Positions 33,501 to 45,500 of a stretch of 64,000 nt of DNA are shown here, one piece after another. Positions within the stretch are counted from its first letter, which is position 1; the number at the start of each line of letters is the position of its first letter. The DNA is from Trichobilharzia regenti (Eukaryota > Platyhelminthes > Trematoda > Strigeidida > Schistosomatidae), in NCBI GenBank assembly GCA_944472135.2, contig OX235263.1, positions 19,831,379-19,895,378 on the forward strand. Direction: 5' to 3'. The notes below the pieces were generated by a model. That model did no database searches. It was not told where the DNA came from and saw only the letters and a program-made list of their open reading frames with translations. A program made the position numbers and the translations under genes.

Positions 33501-36500
33501 TTGTTTGTCAAAAATTAACAATTGCATTAACACATCTTTGGAAATATTCCTTTTGTTGCCAAGACAAATTACTATAAATTTGCGATTTGTACAGCTTGAG
33601 AATGATATCGCCGAAAAGAGTAACTCTTTGCTGAACACCTTTTCTTTTCTATGACTGAATGGGAATTTTATTTTTTATTTTATTTTTGATTACAGCTTGA
33701 TTGCACACTGTATTTTTGGTACAAGTATGCAATTTTCAGCATGTGATATCAGTAGCCCAAATTTTGCAGACCGACCATTGCTATCAGGTGTGAGTCGGCA
33801 GGGGATCGAACCTCGGACCATGTGCATGGTCGGCGAGAGTTCTAACCACTGTACCACCGACTCACAGTCTAATCAGGTCGCCTGAAGATTTGTTCAACAA
33901 GTGACTTCGTTATTTGAATTTAAGAAATCGTTTCTTCTACCATTTCGTGTTTTTAGTGCAATTGACATGAGTAGATGCTATGGAAGAGTATTTGTTATCA
34001 CAACCGATCTGATGGACTAGTTTGTTGAATGATTTCTGCAAGCAAACTCTGAATATTTGAATTTTCAATTTTACAGGCTTTTCATTATTTACATTGAAAT
34101 TTTCTAAGTAACATGAGTTTGAATACCAGATATTTCCAATAAGGTTTGTTCTATTCCTCGACTGTAAATTTCACAATTGACTTTTCTCCGAAGACTGTGC
34201 TGGCTTCATTTTGTACAGCAAACGCTTTAATTTTAAAATGTATTTTGTTCACAAATATACTGTATAACCACGGAATATTAACCCCCATGAATGACACACA
34301 GATAAATACGACTCCACAAAATCATTTCGACTTGATATCTTCTGTATTATTCCAGGATGTTCGACTAGTTTCCATCCCCCACACTGACAAGTCGAGATAT
34401 TCTTGACTTCATCACCTACTTTTCCACTGTTCAAATAGAGAAGCATACGATATTTGAAGTTATGTGCAATACTCATAAAAGGTTTACAGCTGAAACTGAA
34501 TCACAATATTTACTTTTATTCCCTTTCGACAGTACAATTCAGAATATGGCTATCATGGACTTCATGGCATATCAGGCTAACACTATTGATTTTGAGGTGG
34601 AAAGTTCAGAAAGTGCAAATGCCGAGATGGACTCACGTACGTTACGACTATCGTTTTTATTTGATGATAAGTGAAGTAAATTGCGTTTTATGTGGGGAAT
34701 CGATTTACTTCAAGATTGATCTGTGTTCATTATTCTTCATGATACATATTGTGGTAGAAGTCCATGGTGTACGTGTGATATCTTACTAACTTGTTCGTTA
34801 AAAATCATTTGCCTAACATGTTTCAATTTGATGTATATGCTGAAACATTTCTGTGTCTTGTTTATTCTGATTAGAGCTGAGGCCGAAATTCTCGGCGTTT
34901 TGTATCAAACGATTGAGAGATATATTTCCATGGACTCTTGAAAGACATTACGTTGCTCAGTACTTAAAAGAAAGTCAGCGAAATGAGGTTGGTTCTGTAA
35001 TTCATTTTTCATTGCTTTTTGTATCTCTATATAAGCCAGCGCTTTCGAAATTATTTTCCCACCTAATGAAAAGCATCATGATAGCCAGTACTTATAACAG
35101 GTAGGTGAAAATGAGGCCTTTTCTGTCCATAAGTATTAGGAGAAATAAGTTTACTGTGTCCACTTTACCCTCTTTATTTATTTAATCTCACGTGTCAAGT
35201 AATCGCTGGTGGAAAATTCATCGAAGGCTGCAAAGTGAAGATTGTATAAAGATAAAGCTAAATACTATAACCGGTTATATCTCCAAATTTGGCTGACTGG
35301 ATTGTACAGCAGTCAGTGAGCAAAAGAGCTAGAAGACAAGCACACTTTGAGCTGATATAATGATCAGAACATCTTGGATGACTTTTGTCTAATGTCAAAC
35401 GAATTAGAAGAGGTACAGGAGAAAATCAATTAACTGGCAGAAGTAGTATCAAGAGAAGGCGAAATCGAAGAATATAATCAAACAACAGCAACAAGCACTA
35501 ATCACTAACAACGAGAGAAATTTGAGGGAGTTCACTGCCTTCACGTGTCTGCGAAGCATTGCCTCACCGAGAGGCGGATCTCAGAGCAAGAAGTGAAAAG
35601 GTGAAGCACAAATTCATCAATATGAAATCAGCTTAGAAATCTTCTGCACTCCACAGCATGAAAGACGATATTCATATTTTCAACACCAATGTTGTGTCAG
35701 TCAGGAAGTCACTTATTCTAATTGGATCAGAAACTTGCTCTGCGAGTCACGGAAGGAATATCTAACAGTTTACTGCAGACTTTCATCAACACCTGCCTTC
35801 TCTGGTTCCATATTGTCGATCAGAGAGCCGGCTAGAAATAATTATCGTCAAGGAAGTTTGGGAATGAACCAACCAAGAACCTGTTGCTCCACAAATATTC
35901 TGAATAGAACGAAGATGGACGGTTATACACAAGCAGGTTGATAACACCATTAAGAAACGAAAAAGGATGCTCACAGTGATGAACCATATGGGTGTTAAAA
36001 AATTAAGATTTAATACTAGCTGATATCTCTCATGCATAAGGATTCATATGGATCGATTTCACGTATGCATGGATAAGAAAAGACGACAAAAAAGGTTTTC
36101 CAGGGCAATGTATGAGACAGTCTTGGATTGCTTTTAAAGAGGAAGAAATAGAAGTGGCCGAAGCTGTCTATAAATGCTGAGTCTAATCAGGTAACCTGAA
36201 GATATTTTCAACAAGTGACTTCGTTATTTGAATCTAAGAAACTGTTTCTTTGTTTCACAGTAACCATACGACTGTCAGTCTATCCTTTAGGAGGTTCGCT
36301 CCTATTCAACACTTCTCATAGTCTTCTTTCGTTACCCGGCCGTCAGACTGCCTCCTTCACAGTTGGAATGTTTGAAACTAAGAGCTATATGACAGTGGTA
36401 AACTGAGCTTTAACTGACTTGTCATATCGTAGATATTCACTTAATATGAAGTCGCCATTCGTAGTGTGCACATCTACATTTCCTCTTGAGGATTTCTAAA

Positions 36501-39500
36501 ATACACTACGCGAAAAAAATACAAATTTTATGTTAGTGCGTTTGTTACTAAACGACCCAAAGAGCTCAGCATATGTGAAACTTCTTTAACTGGGCAAACT
36601 ATGTTTCATCAAGCATGAATGACTGAAGAAATCAATCGTATTTATATGATTATGAATTCTACTGTTTCACAGCATTCTTCATCACAATGTTGAAGTCTTT
36701 TTATCGAGAAGTACACAAACATTTGTTTTTTCTCTCCTTCCTCCTAACTGATAAACAGTATTCTCACATCTCAGTAACAAAAATGCCTTCATTATTTGTA
36801 CTCTGTGTAGTAATCGCTTCTCACCATATTTTATCTGAATACCATCAGTCTACCTTCAGCTTACAACCACCTTGGAAGGATCCATAGAATAGGGAAATAT
36901 AGAAGTTCCTTCAAAATTATTTAGATTTGAAGAAGTGTATTCATTTATTACTATCAAGGTTGCGTTTTGTCTTGAACATTAATTGTTAATCTATGCTGAG
37001 CAGTGACATTGATGATGTGAGTGAGTGTGACTGTAGAACACGCATCTGTGAATTTTATAATACGTTGGATTTTGGTCATTGGAATGAGCTAAACATCTTT
37101 CAGCCTCTCGAAATTTCTTACCAAAAGGTTTATTGACATTATTTCTAGACTATAGAAATAATTATTATTATTTTTTATTTCCTTTGGGTTTCCGGTGGAA
37201 CATAGGGCTTCAAGTTTGAGTCTTGAAGTTCACGTAGTAGTAGTGGTAGTGTGCATTTCCGAGGTGAGTTTGCTCGCCTTACCCCCGAAATTCCCTCTTC
37301 ATGAGGCCTACTACTGGAGTGCGCCAGCAATCGATCGAACTCTGGATCTCGTGGGTAAGTGGCGAGCATTTCATGAGTGAGCCACCGATGCACAATTAGA
37401 TTATTATTCATTGCTCATTCCTAATTAAGAAAAGATCCAATTCGTATGCTACCCTAATAACACTTTCTTTCTCATCTGAAAACACAGGTGCTCAATATGG
37501 TTGACGAAATCAAGAAGACTTTAAATGATTCAATTGAAGAGCTGGCATGGTTGAGTGACGAAATGAAGCGCTTCGCAACTGACAAGGTTTGAATTCATTT
37601 GACTGAAATTGTATTAAATAATTTTAAAACAATAAAACCTACAGATTTCGAAGATAAAAACTTTCGCTTTGTTCGATGGTATGGAAACATATGAAGAGAA
37701 AGAAAACCTTTCTACTATATATCGAGTAAGTCAGACAAGGCGGTTGATTTTCTTTTCTATCGCATTTCAATAAAACATGAGCTATTCCCAATAATCAGCT
37801 CTAAGTGGAACACCAATTTCAAGGAGGAATATTTAACCAATGATGGAGTTTATCTTATTCGTAAACTATTTGATATATTGAGTGTAACATGAATTATTTG
37901 GGTACAGTTCGAAATTCTCATAGACCACTGTTTCTCCGAACTAACAATCATGTGGCTAACATACTTACGATCTGTGATGGAATAAAGCAGGTGTACTTGA
38001 AATTTTCGAATAACTATGAAGAAATGAGTGTCTAGCTGAAGGTGTAATTGTTAATTCCCATGAAACTGAATATATCAACTGCTAATTAATTATACGCCAT
38101 GTGTACAGGCTCCTCGCCTAGTTAATATACACAAACAAAACTGATTTCCCCTCTAGCTACCTCAACTGCCTTCTTTTGCATTATGCAAGATAGATTTTGC
38201 TCAGTACGCATTAAGATGATTAGGTGAAACTTGTTTCATGATTAGATTCAACCAAAACCGTGAAATGAAGTATGCAAATTGTCCAGTAGTTTTCTCAATT
38301 TCATGAAGTAGAGTAATGGGACAGCACTTCTTCCTGACTGACTGACTGACTGGATGAGAACTAAAAATGCCACTGGTTATCACCAACAAGTGACCACTGA
38401 GAGACAACACTGAAGACAGACTTAGAAAGCAGAATTTACTATTGGTCCCGGGAAAAGGCCAGTATAATATGAAATTACAGCTGTTTATCTCTTTATTTCT
38501 CGTGTTCAGTGACTTACAAGTTTAGTACACCAGAGTGGTTGCTAACAAATCAGTATGATACGAATAAAAATTCAATGACATGGCTTTCGACGTAGGTTAA
38601 GACCGAGATATAAGTACCCAGATAGTAGATATTACAGGTCTCTTGGAATAATCTGATCGTCCAGTTAGAGTGAGTTATGATAAATTACCTAAACACGCTG
38701 GAATAGTTCTAAATAATTTGAAAAGGACAGAATTTTCAGTTGACACACTGTATATGCTTACTCTCCATCCTAAAACGTATACACTTGGATATCTGAGAAT
38801 ACTCGTTAATCACATTCGTGCAAGTTATTCACATTTCATTGTTTTATCTAAATTTTCGAAACAGTTACAGGATCGAATTCGTGAAAATAAATACATTGTA
38901 AACGAATATTACGCTCTCAAGGCAAAAGTGCTCGACACTTATCGAAAGCCGTTATTCGGTCTACAAGAAAAGTAAGCTGTTAGTATTTTTAGACACATAA
39001 CTGTGGTTGAAAAATCTCTATTAAGCTAAATAAAAGCTGCAGCTTTCAGTGAAAGTCACTCATTTCCAGCGATATCGTTTTCAAGCTGTACAGTCGCATA
39101 TATGTAAGTATATATAGTACATTATAATAGGAATAAAAGGAAGGTTTCCAAAGATTTATCGTCCTAATTGCAAAATTTCTCACAAAAACTGTGTAGCACA
39201 TAAAGAAATCATTGGTCACAAAGCTAAATGAAATTCGATAGGTAAGTCGGGTGACACACCGTAATCGAAGGGTTTTAGCACAGCTTAGCTAGAATTATCG
39301 ACGCCAAGTAAAACGCTAAGTCGTTTCATCCTGAAGAGGATAAAATATCCCTTGGATGTGGAAATCCAACTGAAAGAGGGTGGATTTATGAGAATCAAAA
39401 CATGTGAGTATTAAATTGCAACTCTACGCGACGTCATGCAACAGAGCATAGTGTGGCAGTCAACTCTCATTCAACTTCAACTTCATCCAATTTGAAGAGG

Positions 39501-42500
39501 TTTTCAACAGAAAACACTGACCGTGAAGCTATGTAGAAACCGCTTCATTACTGTGGCGTGCAGGACACCAGATATTTATCAGTCTCGTTCAACTGCCACA
39601 TTACAATGCCGTGTGTCAGGTGGCTCACAACAGAGAACCCACCGAAGGCTCTCAGTTAAATACAGGGCTAAGTAAGACCTCTCAACGAACTCACTAATTA
39701 TATTCCTCATTGTAATGAACTGAATTATGCGAAGGTCTGTGAGTAGAGGGCGTCAAGACAGGGGTCCGTTAGACAGAGAGAAGACTAAGGCAATGAAGAT
39801 AGTCGATAGACAACACCATTCAGCATCAACGGGAGAAATTTGAGCAAGTACACTCCCTTCACTTATCTAGACAGCATCCTCCCAACTACAGGCAAGAGAC
39901 ACGGATAAGTATGTAGAAACCATCCACAATTTGAAAGGCGAAGCACAACTTCATCAATCCGAGTGAGTTCGAAATCTTCTACAGTAACTTACCAGTTTTC
40001 AGTACCAATATTAGGCCAGTTGATGACTCTATACAGGTAGTCGACTTGTCGCTGATTTCATGGCTGTTAAAGAGTTTAATCAACAGCTGACATCTTTGAC
40101 TCCATACTGGAGATCATATAGCCGGCGAAGAATCGACTACTCTACAAATACGTAGAAAATCTAGATGCATGCAGTACACACTGAGGAGACCACTGAATAA
40201 CATTGCGTGTTAGGCACTCACTCAAGTGGATCCTGAATGGGAAACAACATTTTGGGTGAGAGTCTGAGTTTGCGATGGAGGGAATCATCTGAGGAGGAGA
40301 TGGGATAATATGGACAATTCTGGGGCCAGCAGCAGAAGATTGGTAGGAACAGGACAAATTGGAGATCTGTTGTTGAATACTAATGTTCCACGCAGAACCA
40401 AAAGGAACACTAATATAATAATAATAGCCAAAGTTGAAAGAGGGTCAAATTATCATCAGCTTCATGAACAGTTGGAATGTATCAGTGGGAAGGGAGAAAC
40501 AGAATAATAATTTCTAAAATATCAAAAAATTAGGATTAGCAAACACTGTGTATTAAGTGCTGAGACAAATAAGTTGGGCATTTAAAATATGGATTGTCAT
40601 AGCTTCTGCAGTCTGTGCTTCTTTCAGACGGTTTCCATATGCTCTGTAGATAACTCTGGGATTGGTTTACGTGTTCGCTCAGTCTCAAGAAACCTCTAGG
40701 TGTTGCAGAATACAACTGAGGAGGTCAGAGTGATCTAAACGCCTGAAGACAGTTTCGCTTGTTTAGGACCACACTCATCATCAGTACACCTAATTTGACT
40801 CAGCACTGAAAGGCAAAGCCACCTGAATTTCTGGCTGAGGGTAACTCCGCTTTCAAGGGAAAAGTGAAGTGAAATCACGTCTACAACTGCATAATTTAAA
40901 AAAATGGCGGATGCTATTTGTTAATTGAGAATTCGACTCTTGTAAAATATTACCTATCTCTTAAATTCTCTTGTATTCGTCATTTCGTCAAAACACAATG
41001 AGACTTGATGATATTTTATTTTTGTTTTCTATGAACAGATTGGATTCGGAAAGATTAACCTATATACCCACAGCCTCCTATTCGCCCACTGAAAACCGCA
41101 TATCGATTAATGGTGCCATTCTGAATCTACCGATTTACCACGATAATCAAACTATTTACGAAAAATATGGTGGATTAGGTTGGCATATAGCTCATGAATT
41201 ATTGCATGCTGTTGATACATCCGGTAATAAACGAACCAAAATGACTTTTCTTTGAAATTTTCAACTTACCTCTGTTGGCATGTGTTAAACTGACAGACAG
41301 TTTTAAGGAAAATATCCCAGTCTACAGGAGAAAATTAAGTTGTTTCCCTCATTCAAATTGCTCGTGTTTTCGTGATCTAGTTTCAGTGAAATTGTGATCA
41401 TCATCTCCATTGTGGTGATTTGAAAGTTTGTAGAATTGTGGCTTTCTGTTGAACCGCTGCAAATGTCTATTCCTTCAGATCGATTTCTCTTAGTCCCTTC
41501 GCGAATATTCGTTTAATTTCGGAGACTGATACAAGACTTCAAGTATTACCCTTGAACTGTCATAAACAGTTACTTTACATAGTGGGGTCGCTAGACTTTC
41601 ATCTAACCTTTCTCCTCTACCTCACTTACCACCAGCTAGGCGAAGCGTAAAAGTGCATTAGGGTCTGGGAATCGGACTTCCATCCCAAAGGTGGATGGTG
41701 AGCATTTTACGATTTAACCACTGATATACCTTTGTTCTTTCATTGATTATATCTTGAAAGGGAGTCAAATTAGTTCACTGAAGGCTTCACTGGAAACTTG
41801 AAGATCTCAATAGCTGTTCCCTGCATTGATGTAACTTAGTGTTGCTCAACTTCACTGGAAAGATGTGACTGTCATATTGTCGAATTAAATTGTAGCCTCA
41901 AATGTGGTTTATTGATGATTACCATAGCTTAATCGGCAGAGGTATTGGAAGTGTTAATCGATATTAATAACATTATTGCTATATTTATTATTTGCTTGGG
42001 TTCCGAGTGGAACATAGGGTTTCAACAGCACATTTCCATTTCACCTCGTTCTCTGCAGTCCTATTTCACTAGTGCCACGGTTGCCCAGATGCTCTTACAT
42101 CCTCTTCATGCCACCTCACTAGTATCAACTTGGAACCGACGCCCATCTCATCGTTTCCCGTTGGCGATCAACTCACGCGATGGCGTTCCGCACATAGCAT
42201 TTGATGGTTTGCTCAGCGTGTGCCCAATCCATCTCCATTTGTTACAGAATATTTTTTCTTGTTTGTCTCGTCGCCAAACCCCCCTGAGGCCAACAACTCT
42301 TTCTGACTAACCACCTGATCTTCATTATGGAGTAAGAGAAGCCAGCTTTGATGAAAGGCTGCACTAACTTGATGGAATTGCCTTCCGTGACTAGCAGAGC
42401 TAGTTTCTGATCAATGTGAAAGGACTAACTCACTGATTGACATAATATTGGTGCTGTTTCTTATACTGAGTTTATGCAGACGTTTTCAAAAATGATTTTA

Positions 42501-45500
42501 GAGTGATAAAGGTGTACTTTTTCTTCCCGATTCTGACCGGTTTTGACACACCCGTTTTGCTGACTTGTAGTTAAAATGACGCTATCTAGTTGTATAAAAG
42601 AAGTGACCTCTTTCAAATTTCTTCCGTCGATAGTGCTTACTATTGCTATTCCACGAAACTGTTAGCTTTCAGCTGTAAGTTTTCGGATTTACGCGACATC
42701 AGACATAAATCGTCTGAGATTTTCAGATCTTCCAGAGTCGTACTGCCAGTCCAACGTCCTCTTGTCTTCTCTCTCCTTGCTCGAAGTCTTTAGCATAATC
42801 CATTCCACAACAGTCAGGTATATCGTTGGTGATACTAGGTGACAGCTTCTTTGTCCTAATCCTGTCTTCACTCCAAAGGATTCTCCGAGTGCTCCACTGT
42901 GAATCACTTGACATGCAGCATTATCATATAGCTGTCGAGCAGTCGATATGGTCCATATTTTTTCTGTTTTATTCTGATTCAATCTTTCTCACTGAATGAC
43001 TTCTAAAGCAACCTAAATTCACTGCTATAAAGTAGTAAAGATTCGCTTCCAAGAGAATATTCGTGCGATGCATTCTGCCTTGTAAATTACCTTGCATTCA
43101 ATATGCTATACAAAGCTGCTTATAATCGACACCAAATTTGAAGTGCCAAAGAAATATAAAAGCATGCTAACCTTAATATTATACTACTGAACAAAATAAA
43201 TCAGCTAACATAAATCTACCTATATTTCACACATATTAAGGTATACTTGTCGATGAGAATGGATCTCAAAGGCCTTACAGTACATCCCATCATGAATTTC
43301 TTACAATCTTGAAGCAAACAGAATGTCTACGCAAACAATACAAAAACTACAATTATACGAGTGAAAAGGTTTGTCGCTTGTGCTGAATAAAATATTGAAA
43401 TTCCTCAAATTATCTTTGTTTGTTTACGCTGTACGAACAACAGAATATGCGTAGATTATCCTTGGTCATTATTATTAGAAGAATCACAAACACTTTTGAA
43501 AGTGTTCATTTCTTGAATTTGTTTAAATCCTCGTGAATGTAGTGTGCTCAAACTGAGAAAAATTCTTCAGTATTTCACTCTCATCTTCCCTTTCGTTCAC
43601 TTTACGGAAACAAATCGATCCGTCTATATTACAGATATTTTCTGAGATAGCATTGCATAATCATTATTCCACAGATACGATCAGGGCTCAGTAACTTCGT
43701 GACTGTTTTACAATGATTGATCTAAATCATTCGGTTTAATTCTGCCCTCTTCTTTACACCACGTGAATGGTGTCTACAGTCATCTAAATCATTCAATTTT
43801 AAACGTAGTATATCATAGAAATGATCTGAAAAGTTCATTTGTACTATGCGAGCTTGATATTGACATTTGTGTTTCGTCTAAGTCATGGTACAGGTGTCCT
43901 GTAGAATTCTGTGTTAATGCAAACTACCTCCAAGTGTTACAGCCTCTGATAAGCATAACCTGAGGTCAGTGGAACACAACAAATAGTCTTCAGCTTGTTT
44001 AACTCTGTCAAACACACTAGTATGAACTACAGAATTCATAAAATGTAGACTTGAATGACTCCTTCTTTGTATATTCAAAAGTGATGTCCTTCCATATCAT
44101 TTACTAATATGCCTATTTTGAATTGTCAGAGTGCAACAATTGGAAGTCAGGACGAGATTCTCTCAGATAACGGTGGTCTGAGGATAGCATACAAGGTAAG
44201 TGTGGTATTCCTTTCGTGATATCAGTAATGTATACAGTATGATAATGTCTCTCCTGATATCATTAACACTGACTGTCAATGTTTAGACCCTTTTCTACTT
44301 TTGTCACTATCAGATGGAGTTTATCAATCTGACTTCCAGAAGGCGAAATCCGTAGACAGTATCGGTGAAACAGAGGTTAGAACTCTCACTGACCATACAC
44401 ATGATCCGATTTTCGATCCTCTTCCGATGCACACTCAGTATCAACGGTCGGCTCGTAAAATTTGGGCTATCGATATCACATGCTGAAAATTCCATACTTG
44501 TATCAAAAATACGGTGTGGAGTCAAGCTATATAGAAAAAATAGTAAAATAAATAAAAAAATTCTATAGTTGGGAAAAATGTTCCACTAGGATTCTGATCA
44601 TTTTTTGAAATGAATCGCAAGAAATTAATTACTTAGTTTGAAAGTGGGGTACACTTGTCAAGAATACAGCGTGTCTACAAGACTGTGAAGAGGCTTTTCA
44701 AGTCGTCACCAGGAATAATAAAGCCTGAGTTAAACAGAAGACTAACATATCGGATCTGCCCTAAGAGATGCATTTCAATATCTCATCAATCGCATTATCG
44801 CCACACTCATGACTTCCATTGTTTTGAATAAATAGGCGTCTAACCTTAAAAGCCAAGACATCGTTTTCGATCAAGTCATCTAAGTCGACTTTAAGACACA
44901 ATTAGTCGGTTTTATCACCAAATACTGGTAGTTGATGAACACTTACACTTGCTTACGGAAATTTATTTTGACTGGTCTTTCTGAAATTATAAACTGTTAG
45001 GTTACTGAAATTGTGAAGGGTGAAGATCACTTCGAATACACTGTAGGCTTAGCAGAAGTATTGTACCATGTCATGAAGTGTCGACAGCTAAGTTTGGATA
45101 ATACTAGTGCACATTTGTGTCTGTTGGAACGTTGACTTCCCTAGACTCCCAAGGAAATGAAATAGTTATGGTGTCTAGGCATAGGTGAATGCGATCGTTT
45201 GGCGGGTTTCTGTTATGTGTCCCGAAAATGTTTCGAGAATCAAATCTAACAAACCACCCTCCCCAACCTAGATTTTATAGAGCTCAAATGAAGGCATCCA
45301 ATATCATGAGATATCTCAACCAAGAATGCAGTGATAGAATTTCTCTTTTACTTAATATATTTATGTTAGAGGTATGATGCATTAGATTTCATTGTTATGA
45401 CTAGAAGTGTTTCAAAACTAATGATACGTTTATTGGGAAATACTTCATACGGCAACTACAAACCCAACACTAGGACTGTTTTGACTCCATGGATGACAGA

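Larger units (their letters stand above)
30682..33651 (+). mobile_element. Penelope-like element 1, near-intact, with terminal inverted repeats
   Basis: A ~2.97-kb element in intron 6 of the peptidase gene, same orientation as the gene. The ends are inverted repeats of about 245 bp (30682-30926 and 33408-33651) with only a few mismatches by eye. Flanks TTTCATTTTTTAT and TTTTATTTTTTAT look like a 13-bp target duplication. A single RT/GIY-YIG frame is open for 745 codons (30936-33170). Confidence 0.9.
29893..35524 (+). repeat. Right arm of segmental inverted duplication (source copy)
   Basis: Contains intact M13 exons 6-8 in the gene's orientation, plus the PLE1 insertion. At both edges the neighbouring elements (SINE1 at 29700, RTE LINE R3 to 36175) run through the boundary without a break. 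At the left arm the same elements are cut. This marks the right arm as the original. Confidence 0.88.

Noticed and set aside
34146..34406. 86-codon frame in the right arm, also present antisense in the left arm
   Set aside because: Its conservation is explained by the duplication itself. No M13 similarity or phase-compatible exon boundaries were found, so it is treated as intron 6.
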